This document shows, piece after piece, positions 26,597 through 39,737 of a stretch of 64,000 bases of DNA. Position 1 is the first letter of the stretch; every line of letters starts with the position of its first letter. The translations under genes and the position numbers were made by a program. Below the pieces are notes generated by a model that searched no databases, had not been told where the DNA came from, and worked only from the letters and a program-made list of their open reading frames with translations. The stretch is from Lobosporangium transversale (Eukaryota > Mortierellomycota > Mortierellomycetes > Mortierellales > Mortierellaceae): the NCBI RefSeq assembly GCF_002105155.1, contig NW_019028983.1, positions 894,001-958,000 on the forward strand. The letters run 5' to 3'.

Positions 26597-28121
26597 GACT
26601 TGAAGGGCTCGAAGATTCGTCTCTGTTTGCTTCCTTATAATCGCTGCTTGCTTGGAAATGAGTTCCTGATCAAAATTGAATGGCAGATGGGCGCAAAATA
26701 ATAATAAAAAATCCTCAATGATTATACGTCACCGCCTATGTGAGCTATGATTGGCTAGATGGAAATATAGCCTTTCTCTGTTCCAAAGCGCCTTTTCTGC
26801 TAATGGTATGTTGCCTTCGATACCATAGCTCCCCTGAGTGAAGTCGTCCACATATTGATAGATATCTCTTCTAACCCGTCTCAAGCACTACTAATCCGAT
26901 AAATACCTACACGTTCATATTCGTTGTGTATTGTTGAACGTTGTAGGGCCATCAACCAGTTCGTAATTTAGCCTTTTTGAACTCCTTTAATCGAGGAAAA
27001 GGCATCTATGGGATGCTTGTTTTGACCGCATTTCCAGACAAAGATCCCCTCCCTATCAGGAAGACGATAGCATAAAAGAGATACATGACAGAAAGCTGAT
27101 ACATGGTGGCTATGACAGCGGCTGTTGGGTAAAATATATTTTTGCGGAAGTTATGCGATCATATCAGTGCTAAAGGCAAGGTAAGCAATGCTTTATGGCA
27201 GTGCACAGAGCAGCCAAGTTTCTCTCGGAAAAGGGCCTTCTGTACCATACTTTACTCTAATAATACTTCGAATACTTCTCCTGCATGCTTTCTTGACAGC
27301 ATACTAGCTCATCTGGTGAGCTTTGAGGCAAGCTGAACGTCCTTAGGAACAAATATTGAATCCGTTTTTTTTTCCTTCATAAAATATCTGTACAACAGTA
27401 TATGCTCTTAATGGCATTCATGTGTCACATGTTCTTTGCCTCCTGACACCGGTTTGCCGCGGACCCAAAGTCTTGTATTCATGATAGACGTATGCTACCC
27501 AAATGCAAAGACTTTGTTCGAGATCCAGATGACCTGGTCTTGCGCCTCACATTACGATTTACGATTGTAGATACTGAATCATAACCTGATCTTTTGTTAG
27601 CCTCATTCCACAGGTAATAGTTGAACAGATATCAGTGCTGATACTTTATTCTGTTTAATAAACTCTGAAGCTGCACTGATGCAGCAATGGGCAAATGATC
27701 GTCGAAACGAAGGTATAACCGAAAGGGTCTGCGTCACCACCAACTTTGATGGTTGGTAGAGCACCTAGTGTGAGAATCGTATCCAAGCGTTCCCAGTAAG
27801 TCACAATGGGTAGACGCTACAGCATTGGCCCGCAGGGTTGTTGGGATGTCACTGAGCTCTAGTGCTACTCTTTGACCAGACAGTACTTTGTAATAGTTAA
27901 TGAGTTTCATCTCTTAAGCACGATATTTGCTCGAAGAGACTGGTGAGAAGCCGTTCATCATTTTATGCCTTGTGAATCTCAACGTACGAAGTACAGCTTG
28001 CTTACTGATGCTTTGCACGGCATTTTTGAAAAAAAATCACATTTGGTATCGTTTGTCATGCCACAGCATTAAGTCTTTCATTCAAGGCTGACATAGCTAT
28101 GGCCTACTTGACATGGTGTGC
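26597..28121. other. Gene-poor stretch
   Basis: Nothing recognisable apart from the LUC7 upstream region. A minus-strand frame at about 27765-27900 stays open for roughly 45 codons (SGQRVALELSDIPTTLRA), which may be a decayed coding relic. No tRNA-like fold or repeat array was seen by eye. Confidence 0.45.
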
Positions 28122-28646
28122 TAGGTTCGTAACCAGCCTAAGGCAAGGCCATCGACGTTGTGACGGAGAACCTTTTTTTCTCAGGCTGGGTACAAACATT
28201 GCCTACTAGCGGGAGTTCTTGACCTTTTTGGCTTAGTTTTTTTGGAGGGCTTACTGCCCGCCGTGGTTCTGGTTCCTTCTTTCAGCTCTTATACCTTAGC
28301 GTCTTTATCTTTTCAGTTCCACTTCTTTTCTCCTTCAACTTAGTTCCCTCTCAGACATACAAAAGTAAAATAAAGCGAAAATAAAAAGATTAGTAAATTT
28401 ATTGAGATTGGTTTTTGCACTTTGAGAAAGAAGGGAAGAAAGATGAAGGAGAAAAGATAAAGTGGTTAAGGTGCAAGGACCGAAAGAAGGAACGAGAATC
28501 ATTAAGAGACAGCGGGCACTAGGCCCTCCAAAAAAGTCAAAAAGGTCAAGAACTCCCGCTAGTAGGCAATGTTTGTAGCCAGCCTGAGAAAAAAAGGTTC
28601 GCCATCACAACGTCGGCGGCTTTGCCACAGGCTGGTTACAAGCCTA
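28122..28646. mobile_element. 525 bp non-autonomous inverted-repeat (MITE-like) element
   Basis: The two ends are imperfect inverted repeats about 200 bp long. The left end starts TAGGTTCGTAACCAGCCT; the reverse complement of the right end starts TAGGCTTGTAACCAGCCT. Inside both arms the same blocks follow in order: GACGTTGTGA, TTTTTTTCTCAGGCTGG, then ACAAACATTGCCTACTAGCG and GGGAGTTCTTGACCTTTTTG. The core (about 28320-28450) is A/T-rich and non-coding. Flanks are ATGGTGTGC (28113-28121) and ATGGTGCGC (28647-28655), a 9 bp target-site duplication with one mismatch. Long TIRs with 9 bp duplications suggest a Mutator-like (MULE) MITE. It sits about 200 bp upstream of the primase start. Confidence 0.85.
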
Positions 28647-28847
28647 ATGGTGCGCTCCAGAAGGAATAATTAATCACATGTGATCTCATACTTGTGGCTG
28701 TTATTTTCATTTGCCAAAAGAAGACACGCGTTTCAAAAATAAAAAACAAACAGTCGCGTCTAGGCGCATTTTTTTTGTAGTTGAACTTTTGAGTCGGGGT
28801 AGGGTTGGGCGCCATCGTTTTTCGTCTAGATTCTAAATCACCAAATC

Positions 28848-29800
28848 ATGTTCACACAAGCCGACAAAAAAAACTCAAGGAAGCAGAAATTGGTCTCTGG
28901 TGCGAGGATCAGCTACAATGATGTGCCCTACCCAACACGACTCAACTTTTACATGTCACCACCGTCACTTGAAATCAGTATCGAGGAGTTTGAGCAGTTT
29001 GCTCTTGACCGTATGCAAGGTATAAACAAGTATATCCATTCTTTTCGCTTTTTAGCCCTTGTGTATCATCCATTAAACAATACCGGCTCTAATTGCCTTT
29101 GCCATGGGATATTCTTTGCGTTACTTTCAACGGCTATGGGACGTTTTATTTGAACCTTTATTCAGTCCTTACAACACTCCTCAATGCTCAAGTACGAAAC
29201 ATGACGTCCGAACAATTGGACAAGAATGTCGATGCAGCCATCAGAAAGTATATGCCCATGCATAAAAATACCTCGGGAATACCCCAAAATCAGTTGATGG
29301 ACGAGAGACGCAAAGATCATGTTAGCCATTTTATTTTACGACTGGCTTATTCTCGAAGGTACTGATATAGAAAAAAAGGAATTGTGAATTGATAAGTCAA
29401 GAGAGGTAAATGAGGAGGAAAAAAACTCGTAGTGTCATGCTTCTCATTCTCCCTCCTTTTCATTTTAATCATATTTGTCGTGATAGCCAGGAGCTCAGAT
29501 CATGGTTTTTGCGCGCAGAATGTGCACTTTTCAGGTATGTTCTTTTCTCTGTCAGATTAAATAGTTTTTAAATTTCATGGCGTTAATTTCATTTTTTTTT
29601 TTTTTTTTTTTTTTTTTATCTAGATATCGCTTTGAGAAAGAGATTCTATCAGATCAGTTGGAATTTTTAGAACAGCAAAATTTGAGCTGGAAGAAGGTAC
29701 TCTTTTTTTTTCTTCATAAAAATCTCTTAAGCATATTTATATTGCTGGACTCAACATCTAACCGTCTTTCATCCTGGATCGACTGGTTGTCTCTCTCTCT

Positions 29801-29849
<49 letters not shown>

Positions 29850-31261
29850 GGTCAGTGATGATGATAAGAGCCTACTTAAAGAAAAGTTGTTGCCATTAAT
29901 TAAGCCTCATAATAATACAAATTTGGATGGAGTAACGTACTTTGAAGTCGATTTCGAAAGAGTAACAGGATTGGTCGGGCGGAGACAAGTGTATGTCCAA
30001 GGAGGAAAGGCATATGTCCCTTTAGCAGATCAGGTTGTCTTGGTTCTAGATGAGTTCAAAGAGCGACTTGCTCATGCCTTGGAGGTAATTGTTAATTATC
30101 TTAATTATCTCCAAAAAAAAAAAAAAAAAACAAAAAAAAAAAAAAAACTTGGACTTGAATTTACATTGCCCTTGTTCGCTTGCAAGCCTTGTTGCCTTTT
30201 CTTTTTCCTTTGGATTTGTTTGTTCTGAGTCGATACGTTTTTTTGAATATATATTTTTAGGTTACAGGAAAGATCTTACCAAGGATGGAAGAAGATGACA
30301 GACTGATGCCTGTTCTGAACAATATCAACAAGCAATATTTGGGTCGCGAATTCACTACATCGGCTATTGCAGGAGAAATCCAGGCTCAGGATGTAGATAA
30401 TCTTAAAGTGCATATGCCGTTATGTATGGAGCATTTACACAATGAGCTTCGTCGTGAAAAACATACTCGGCATGGAGGACGTATGCAATATGGCTTATTC
30501 TTAAAGGGCATAGGTCTCTCCCTGGAGCAGGCATTGATCTTTTGGCAAATGGCTTTTGAGAAACTGACACCGGATCAATTCAACAAACAATACGCATACA
30601 ATATCAGGCACTCATACGGTATGGAGGGTAAACGCACAGACTATACTCCTTTCAGGTACAGAGAATCTTAATACATTGCTTGCTCAATGATTCAGCTTGC
30701 AGGTTATCGTGTTCTTCATTCGGCAAACTGTCCCTAATCCTATCAAACGTTAAACTTTTTAGCTGCCGACATATTATTCAGAACAATGCTCCAGGGCCGG
30801 GTGATCATCATGGCTGTCCATTTCGTCATTTCAGTGCACCTAATTTACGCGCTACGCTAGCTGCTCATCATGTGGATGATTTCGATACAGAGGATATTAT
30901 GAGTTTAGTACAGGGTCGCCACTTCCAAATCGCATGCACACGGTATTATGAGGTCACACGGGCAAGAATGCTGGACATTGCTACCGAGAACCTAAAAGGT
31001 GGTGGAATCAATGGTGGTCAAGGGAATACAGGCATGGTGGCCAGTCAGGAATTGATTGAACACCCAAATCAGTTCTTTGAGCAAAGCTATCTATTGATGC
31101 AAAGCAAAGAATCATCTGCATCTATAGCAAAATCTGGTAATGGTGATTTTATGGATGGGCAAGCACAATCGACACTCCAACCGACAGTCAAGGGACAATA
31201 CACATATAAAAAATCAGGGGTTCAGACATCCTCCCATTCGAATCTTGATATGGAGCTGTAG
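28848..31261 (+). CDS. PRI2: DNA primase large subunit
   Basis: Large subunit of the primase-polymerase alpha complex that starts Okazaki fragments. Start ATG at 28848. Exons in order: RISYNDVPYPTRLNFYMSPP (typical N-terminal motif); the helical N-terminal domain (DHVSHFILRLAYSRSQELRS, RYRFEKEILSDQLEFL); LPRMEEDDRLMPVLNN; then the C-terminal 4Fe-4S domain. Its four cysteines are visible in MPLCMEHLHNEL, FSCRHIIQNN, DHHGCPFRHFS and FQIACTRYYE. The third to last splice joins TTCAG to CTGCCG, giving FSCRH. Introns contain long homopolymers (T at 29589-29619 and 29801-29836, A at 30112-30147). The length matches the family. Confidence 0.92.
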
Positions 31262-31708
31262 AAATAAAAAACGCATGGAAACTACACTAGCTGTTGTTGT
31301 TGTTGGACTTGTAATTACAGCTGTCCCCGAGAATTACCCGATAAGCATATAAAAGGATCACTGTCCTCAGAAGTAGTTGCCATTCTTATCTTAATATAAA
31401 TTTTGAAGGTATCAAGTTCTATCGCCCATTTATTTTAGGATCAACTAGGACTAACTTGCAACATTGGTTTGATAATGATTCTTTCGCCGTTGCTTACTCA
31501 CAAGACGATTAAACTTTCGTAGCTTTAATTTGGATGCCTCTCGATCCTTTAATTTCTCTATCTCTTCTGCCCTACCACTAACTAGTATCGCTTGCTTTTT
31601 TCGAAAAAGACGGTATCAAGTACAAAGTTACTTTGACTGGAGAGATGAAACTTCATTTTTCGTGTGACATAAGAAAACCAAACTTGAGTCCTGGTTCTTC
31701 ATCAAAAT
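31262..31708. other. Convergent intergenic spacer with a possible alternative terminal exon
   Basis: On the minus strand about 31450-31605 is open and Lys/Arg-rich (AEEIEKLKDREASKLKLRKF), preceded by an AG acceptor but no ATG. A donor-like GTAAAC inside the last GPCR exon (about 31739) would splice to it in frame, giving an alternative C-terminus. Transcript evidence would be needed. Confidence 0.3.
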
Positions 31709-34700
31709 CTATGAATATTTCTTGGACTGGTTGTTTACAGAGAGCGGTTGTTTAGCCATGGCTGCAGCAAGGGCTTCCGATTCTGACCACCCTGCGCTGA
31801 CAGCGGATGCAGCTGCCGAAATCACAGCTGCAGAAGGGATCGTGTTGCTTTGTGGTAGGCTATATCTGCTTTGTCGACGACCATGGCGACGCCTACGGCC
31901 GCCACCGCCAATACCGAATTCAGGGTCATAAAGGTCGTCAGAGTCATCAGAGTATAACACATTAGACGGAGCATTCTGGAGAGGAGACTGCATTAGCAAC
32001 TCAGATTGGCAAGGGGTTTTATGCGCTCGTGATGTTGAGGGAGAACTGATACTGTTACTGCAAGTATTGCTTCCGACGTAATTGGTAGGAAGATCAAGGT
32101 CATCCTTGTTGTCAGTGATTCTGGGCAGGTGTTCAAGCATATTGCTCTTACTGGAACTACAAGGTGCATGACTGTGGCTAGTTTCGCCCAATTTAGAGGG
32201 AGCCCCTGTCTCTAGGTTTGGGTGATGTAGCAATTGACCAGGTGGCAAGGCACCCGCTATTTCGTCATTCTCCATATCTCTATGGCCAAGTTTGTTGGTC
32301 TCCATAACTTGTTTGCCTAAGTTATCTAGACTCTTCGAGCGCCTCATTGTAGGTATCTCAGATAATAACTGAGTACTCAAGGCTTCAAGGTCATCATTCG
32401 AAAAGAGGCTCACCCAGTAATCCAGACGCGCTTGGTCTGGAAAACGGATCAGGAGCGTCCGCCTATGGGAAGTAGTGACTTGAATAGTGGGCTCATTGTC
32501 ACAATCAATCTGGGTCATCGACAGCATCAGGTAACTTGATAGTCCGCCATTAAGGCTCTTAAAATAGCAACAATTATAATGAAGTAAGGTAAGTAAAACA
32601 TGCAGTTTTCGGACAAAAATAATACAGCCATTTTTCAGGTTGAATTCCAACACCATACTTCTACTGTGAAGATCAAATGTGCCTCGGGAATAAGGATGAG
32701 TGTTGCCATGAACCAATGCGATAGGAAGCTAAAGAACTTATTTCGAACCACGCGAATTGGAAGGAGGAACTAATGACTTTGAGATTAGTATATATAAGAA
32801 AAATGTTAAAAGTAACTTAAGCTAATGTAGACAATAGCAATAACTTCAGTGCTTACTACGAAAGACTCGAGCTGCGTTAAAAGAAAAAAAAAAATCAGCT
32901 AAGGTTCCTATTGATGAAGAAGTATTATCCTGAAAAAGAAGTGGAAATACGTACCATTCTTGAGCCTTCTGAAGTTTTAGTCCCTAATGTGCGGCCATAA
33001 AGCACTCTTGCGTACAATGGTTCGTCCGAGATAGCAGCAATTGCCCTAGTACCATCACTGTTGGCTGTATATGAGCCTTGAAGCTTTATATTGTTCAAAG
33101 CCGGTAAACGAGGACCTGTCACATCCCCTCCATGGATATCGTATGAAGTGTAATTTGACGACGTGGTGGTGGGCTTTGTACATCCATCTATATTGTTTTT
33201 AAGCGCGTCGTGTGCTGAATTGGTTCTGGCTGTCCTTGCAGGGGATTCTAAAACAGACATTGGTATGTCATGGCTCCCCATCGAGGCTGACTGATTAGCC
33301 CTGAGACCGTCAGGCACGCGTCCCAGGGCATTAGAGCTTCCAAAAATGCCGCCGCCATTGCCACCTAGATGATGAGGGTGTTGACTGTATATGTGTAAGG
33401 CCCTGCTGGAGGTCCATGTTTGATGCTGACTCTTCCAGATTTCCCAAAACTTGGGCGCAAAAAGTATGAGCAGCGATAAGAGTGCGATTGAATATATTCC
33501 AATGTAAGTCAGATAAAACGTAGCAGGGTAAAATTCTATTGGGAAGAAGTGTGAAGCGACAATCATGATCAAGAAAAAGAATGCGTTACTTGGAAAGAAA
33601 AGAAAAGATATATATTAGTGGAAAGGTGATTTGACCATTGCACATTCTTTTTTTTAAGAATACAATAATAGAAGAAAATAAAAGCTTACTATATTACGAA
33701 GGATATTTGCTTGGCCTCATTCCATAGAAACATTACATTCCTAGTCTTGAACGCAAGGAACACTCCAAAGATAATCAAAACGATAGGCACAGCCAATGAT
33801 GATATAAGCCATTGAGTCTGGTGTCTGGTTCCATTGCAGCGAATCCATTGCTTTGCTTCGATATTAAGTTCTTCATATGTTGGCATCTCAACAATAACTT
33901 GCACGACTGGAGGGATCGTTGAGAGTATCACAGCCACGACCAAATAACGAATAAGTGTTCTGGTCTGGAATTCTTGCTTAATAGCTTTAACAGAGTTGAA
34001 GATTCGATATATCCTGTAGTTTTTGATGGCCAAAGATCTGCAAGCATTGATATGAAGGGTTAGAGCTAAATTGCCTCCAAGTCAGTCAAGACAGCAAGAC
34101 AGCTTTCTGCATATTCATAAGCTTAACTTACCCAGCAAAGAAGGCTCCCCCAATTGGAAGTATAAAAACTTCAGCAGCACATTCCCCATGCCGAGGGATA
34201 CCAATGCGAAGAATACACCACACCATCATCAAGAGGATGCCAAATAGCTCGCATATACAAAAAGTAGGACTAGCACAAAGCATAATTGTATTTTAAAAAA
34301 GTAAGTAACAAATTAACTTAACATTGAAATTTAAAGGGTATCAGCCGTACCTTGTTGCTTTGATGACAATATAGTTTCTGTAATGCACTACAAGAGCAGC
34401 CGATAGTAGTGTCAAAAGAATGCCAATGATACTTAATATGCCAAGTATAATGCCACTTGGATTGGTCCACCTCGGGTTTTGGACTAATATAGGTAAGCAA
34501 CAAATGCATAATAGACCAAGGTCAATACGTATAATCAAGCATCGTTAGTGAAGTAACGATAAAGTACTTACTAATCCCTGGAGGAGTGTCATCGAGGAGA
34601 TTAGGGTATCCATCTTTAAAAAATGGCAAACTTGACAAAATAAGATCCCCAAAGAAGTGTTTAGCAAATTGAACAGACACTCCTTTACGCATACTCGAAA

Positions 34701-34795
34701 ACACAAAGTACCTGTATCGCATAGCGATAATAGTAGCGCCAGCGGAAGTAGGAGAGGATTTGAAAGGAGACACAACTGTAACATTATTAGTTGGA

Positions 34796-34829
<34 letters not shown>

Positions 34830-36988
34830 CCCTTAAAAGAATGTCATAAAGATCTTGTAAACCATACCCCTCTTTCCTATCACCACTAGGATCAAGGCTT
34901 ATAGGCCCATTTGGTCCAGAATAAGAATCATTTCCAAATATATCCAGCACCTGAACTTTCCCTGTATGTTCTCCACCAATCAAGCTTTTAATGAAGGGGT
35001 GGGTCGGCATCCGATGCGCAGGATTAGTAATCGTTGACCTGATAAGCTTGCCATACGCCTGGGCTATCATCATCACGCATGAGTAAGCCATCCCTTCGTT
35101 ATTGACGAGTATGGGGTCCTGTGCTAGTGGATATCTATCATAGCATACGCTAGTGGTCAGTTGTCTTTGATTTTCCTGTCAATATGGAATACTAATCTTT
35201 AATCAAGGTAATTATACATACTCCGTTGGGTCCAAATTCTGCCATTCAGAAAGAAAGTTGTCAAAAGGGCCATACCCTTTCAGGTCCCAGCCGTTATCAA
35301 TCATAATTAGTCCATCGTAATCGGGAATACTATCCTTTTCCTGTTGAACTGAGCTAGAGACGTCATTCGTTGTTATCCATGCATACTTTGGGCTCATATA
35401 ACCCGAATCCCTAAATAACGAAAGCGCCAATTCCATATGCCCCATCAGTATTTGGATCGAAAAGATGAAGAGTAAAAGAGTATAGCTAGTTTCGCTTACT
35501 TCATTTCGCGCAAGAAATCAAATTGGTTATTTTGGGTAGCTATTAAGACTTGAATACGCGATCGAGAAGACTGGAGTTTATCCTTTACATGATGGAAAGT
35601 TGGGTCATATGGCTTCCCAAATATCGTCATAGGCACAGCTGCAAGGACATAAATACCCATTTCCTTGGCTTTATCCTCGAAATGCTCTCGTTCTTATAAT
35701 GTATCCGAGCCGGGCAATTAGGAGCCTGGTTAGAACGCGTGTGCTTCTGAATCTCCTGAGTAATAACCCATTTCAACCCTACATCTTACCAGACCACCCA
35801 AGTGTATCGGCATCATAGATCAACGAGATACGCCTCCACCCTAATGTATGTACGAGGGCAAGGAGACTATCCAAGATTACAATAAGAGTTGGAATAGTGC
35901 GAAAAAAGAATGGATATACTCTCATATCCGAGAGCGTAGTGCTGACTACCATAAAGTCACATAATTAAAAAAAAAGAAAAAAAAAATGTTAAGACATGCG
36001 GCAAACTTGAGAGACGAATAAATTCATCACATAGTTCTTCAGGCTTTGTTCGTACCGGAGCTAAAGGAGCATTGTGGTATGCCTACACTTGAAGTCATCA
36101 ATGCCTCATATCGTGTGAGAGAAGAGCGGAGGTCGCCGATGACTCCGCTAACCTGAAATTTGTTTCAGATAATTCAATATCAACTGAAAGTTGAAAAAAA
36201 TTACCATCATGAGCCTTGCAAAGACCATTTCATACCTTCGCAGTAATCAAATCACTTGCTGCTGAAATAGCTGCTGACCCTCCAGTTATCGTGAACAAGT
36301 CAGGGTCCTGGCTATCTCGAAGAATAAGTGTCATGTTGATTCCAGGAACTATCTTTTGCCTATTCACATGATTAATGGCCAGTCGGATAGCTGAAAGAGC
36401 CTTACGAGCTATGATATGCTCCCTTGACCCTGTTGGTGCATTCAACGGTAAGAGCACTCCAAACCGCAATGTTTCCACATCTGGATCCCACATTGTCTCG
36501 TACTCATAATCCGTGAGCAGATGAGGCTTAGTTTTTGGTCGAAGCGAAATAGTAGCAGCTGAGTATTTGGCACCAACTTTTGTGCTGGAAAAGTCAGTAG
36601 CTGATAATGGTGGAGGTTGTATCTTTGTTGGTATTAGTGGGCTAGCTTTGCTGACAGCAGAGTTAGTAGTACTTGGTAGAATCGTGTGTAGGCTAGCTGT
36701 GGGCTGTCTAGTGCCATCTAAAGCAGCAGCATCATGTCGGCGAGGCACCAGTATTGACGATGCCGTAGGTTCAGATTGTGCTGCTATTGGCAGGGACTGA
36801 TCTAGCGATAAGAACGTATGGGCTGGAAAAACTAAACATGGTGTAGGACGCAGACCGTTATTGTTGTTGTGAGCTGAGGCGGATACGTAGATATTCTCTG
36901 GTAATCTTACAAATGCAAAGGGAACGATATATGCAACCGAAAAGATTCTGGAGATAGCAAGAGTGAGGAGAAGGAGAGGAGATCGCAT
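31709..36988 (-). CDS. Class C (GABA-B-like) GPCR with cytosolic PH-like domain
   Basis: The start is the minus-strand ATG at 36986-36988, which opens a signal-peptide-like segment (MRSPLLLLTLAISRIFSVAY). A Ser/Thr-rich linker follows, then a periplasmic-binding-type ligand domain (LRFGVLLPLNAPTG; ALSAIRLAINHVN; later exons KYAWITTNDVSSS, IDNGWDLKGYG, NEGMAYSCVMMIAQAYGK). The 7TM_3 bundle runs over small exons between 34540 and 32925: GIILGILSIIGILLTLLSAA (TM1), FGILLMMVWCILRIG, IRYLVVAVILSTIPPVVQVI, LAVPIVLIIFGVFLAF and YIGIYSIALLSLLILF. The tail (31709-32716) carries SHRRTLLIRFPDQARLDYWV, resembling the last strand and helix of a PH domain, then Ser-rich disorder. Ligand unknown. Some exon borders in the N-terminal domain (35450-36230) are unclear. 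Confidence 0.85.
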
Positions 36989-38345
36989 ATTGCGGGTCGT
37001 CTTTCTCTTGGACAAACTGCTTTAGCAATGTTAATGGCAAATGTAGTCGTAAACTGTGTGTTTGTGCTGTGCTTCTACAGTCCAATATGAGTTGTCCAAT
37101 ATGAGTTGCTCGACGACTAGAGATGATTTTCAGCCTGTATGGACAGACGTCCAACAGTAGTGTAAGAGGTAGAAAAAGAAGTAAGAGAGAGTGAATGCAC
37201 TTTACTTGAGTCATAATAGTATATATGAATTTATGAGGCTTTAGGATAGCGAGAGGTATGTCTTGTTTTTGGATGTAATGAAACATGGGGCTACTCATAA
37301 TCGGTAATAAGTTTCTAGATGACGTCGTTGGGAGCTCGCAGGGCTGATCAACTGTTGAATTAATTGGACTTGAAGCTGCAATCGATTTGGTAGTGAATAA
37401 CTGAGAATCGCCATTTCCTGCAGTGGTCTTGGAGATTGTTGATGTCACTGGAGGAAGAATAATCGATCAGTACCTCTACCTGATGCTAAATCCCAGATTA
37501 TAGTACTCTTCTAGACCATATTTCAATCTCGGTTACCGTTAACTTGTAGCTAGGAGAAGTACGAGGGTCTTAAATAACCGAGTTACTCAATTCATCAGTT
37601 ATTTCCTCATGTCGCTGGGGCAGTCAATTTTTAAATACAGCAACTCTCTCTCTGGCTTTATTATATTATATTTCAAAAATATGACACGTCAACCAAGACA
37701 AAGTCAGTCTGGTTTCGGCGAGAAGCACTTTTTTTATTTGCTATGATCTTGGATTTTAAAATCACGAGATTTGTGCTATTCACTTTTGGCAATTACGAGA
37801 ATTGTGTAAGGAACACATTTAAAAAGAACCACAGATCTCCGGACTCACTCTCGCGTATAGAGTCGAGACAGAACGATCGCATGTTCGTCTTTTTAATAAT
37901 GTAGAGTACGGCTCCATAAGAGAACGCCTTAATAGTGCTACTAATTAGGTTTCCAATTTCGTTAGACAAATGAAGCGGTTTGCTTCGCCACATATATGGC
38001 TCTGATCTTCACATTGGCCAGAAGACACATTTAAAAACAGAGTCAGCAAGATCAGAGTCAGTCCTGCAAGTGTCACTTAAATATGCTCCAACTACACATT
38101 AAATCTCGTTTACTTTTACGGCTAAAGTAGCATATAGTCCCTAATAAAGGTGATTTACAAAGTTCAAAGTAAAAAGGGAAGTTGCTAAATTGCTTCACTT
38201 TCAATTATGAAGGGACTTGTGTAATCAGAAAAACTATTCGTTTTATTCTCCTTTTTATTTAATTTAAGTAAAAATAAGGTTGCTGACATGCCTGTCATCA
38301 TAAGATGGATAAGATAGGGTCGCTAAATAATATATAGTAGAGTCA
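36989..38345. other. Intergenic stretch, no gene seen
   Basis: Upstream region of the GPCR gene and 3' flank of the CHZ gene. A 196-codon minus ORF at 36858-37448 overlaps the GPCR first exon in another frame and looks like a shadow. Composition is AT-rich with no clear repeat. Confidence 0.5.
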
Positions 38346-39275
38346 TTATTCATCATCAGAGCCATCAGGACCAAACTTAGTATAATCGACTCTGGCACCT
38401 CGTGTCCGTCTACCTGTGGTAATGATATTGCTCGTATCAATCGCGTTATCCTCTATTGAGCATGAAAAAAAGAGGTCGTATTAAATGTTAAACCCATGCA
38501 TTATGTGTCCTGAAAAATAAAATAAAAAAAAAACTACCTTCGCCTGAGCGCTCAGATTCGCTCACTACCGAAAGATTGTCACTATCGTCGTCATCACTAT
38601 CTGATCCCATTCTTTTCTTCTTGGATGATTTGGACTTTGAGGATGATGTCCTGGATTTTTTCTTTGGAGGTGTTGAAGAACGACGCGATGATGACTTCTT
38701 GGAGGGAGCACTTCTCTTGTTGGATGATGATGACTTTTTCGGTCTGTCTGAATCATCAGAATCCACGTCCGAAAACTCTTCTTCTGAGATGTCACTCTCA
38801 ACATCATCATTTTCACTATTATCGGTATTATCGTCATCATCATCATCATTCTCATCTATGAAGATTTACAAACACGGTTCATCGAGTCAGAGTAAGTAAA
38901 ACATCGCTTTCAGTTGATATTCACTCGTTGATTTTATCAATTCGAAAAGATGTGCCATTACCTCTCAAGGACCGGCCTTTGCCTGGAAACCTTGACTTGA
39001 ACACCGGCTTGGAGGATGATGAGTGCTTGGCATCAGGTTTCTTGGCCTCAGGTTTTTTAACCTGAGGGGTTGGCCTGATTAAGTGAGTTATCATTAGGTT
39101 AAAGATTATTTTTTTTTTAAAAAAAAAAAAAAAAAAAAAAGGTTTAATATCAGGGCCTCTATTTCTACGACAATCCGAGAATGATGTAGACAAACTATTA
39201 CTTGTCGCTTGATTCAGATGCGCGTTTAGCAGCTAAAGCTTCGAGTTTTTTTCTTCTCTCAGCGGGGTCGGACAT
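38346..39275 (-). CDS. CHZ-domain histone H2A.Z chaperone (Chz1/HIRIP3-like)
   Basis: The start is the minus-strand ATG at 39273-39275, giving MSDPAERRKKLEALAAKRAS. The second exon is Lys/Ser-rich (about 38930-39075). The third is strongly acidic then basic (DENDDDDDDN..., SSSKSKSSKKKR, DSDDDDSDN). The last short exon reads DNAIDTSNIITTGRRTRGAR then VDYTKFGPDGSDDE; NII-x3-RRTRG-x2-VDY is the CHZ motif that binds H2A.Z-H2B dimers in Chz1 and HIRIP3. Introns include a T/A homopolymer at 39110-39140. Divergent from the PPR gene. Confidence 0.75.
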
Positions 39276-39737
39276 GATTCTGTTTCTTGTTAATATTATT
39301 GATTTCAGATGAAGCGCAAAAGGATGAAAGAACAGAACACTCTAGTGGAGGTCGTCCAAAAAAAAAAAAAAAAAAAAAAAGAGAAGGAGCAAGCGTTGTA
39401 GCTGAATGTTCGATTGACAGGAGACAAAACCCTTACAAATGATGTTCTGCCCAATAAGAGCACCGAGGGCGATGCGAGCACAACGCGCAACCAACTGAAG
39501 TTCCCGCCACAAATTCTTGTTTTCAGTGAATGATCTCTAAGCCACGCAAGGTAGGCTTCTCATTGCCAAAAAAAGAAAAAACTACTTCCTCTATTCTCAT
39601 TAACAGCACTACTAGGGGATCCATTGAGAGACTTGTAGATTACCTTTCTGATATTTTTATATAAAATCTAAAAAACTTTTCCGGAATCTGAATGGTTGTT
39701 CTTGGTCAACATTCTAGTTGCTGATCGGGTTTTCAGC
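39276..39737. promoter_or_regulatory. Divergent promoter region between CHZ and PPR genes
   Basis: 462 bp with an A-run at 39359-39380 and no ORF of note. It must contain both promoters, unless 5' UTR introns extend further. Confidence 0.4.

Noticed and set aside
27142-27336. 64-codon plus ORF in the gene-poor stretch
   Set aside because: No motif or context; expected by chance.
36858-37448. 196-codon minus ORF upstream of the GPCR
   Set aside because: Overlaps the GPCR first exon in another frame; no domain; the signal-peptide ATG lies in the other frame.
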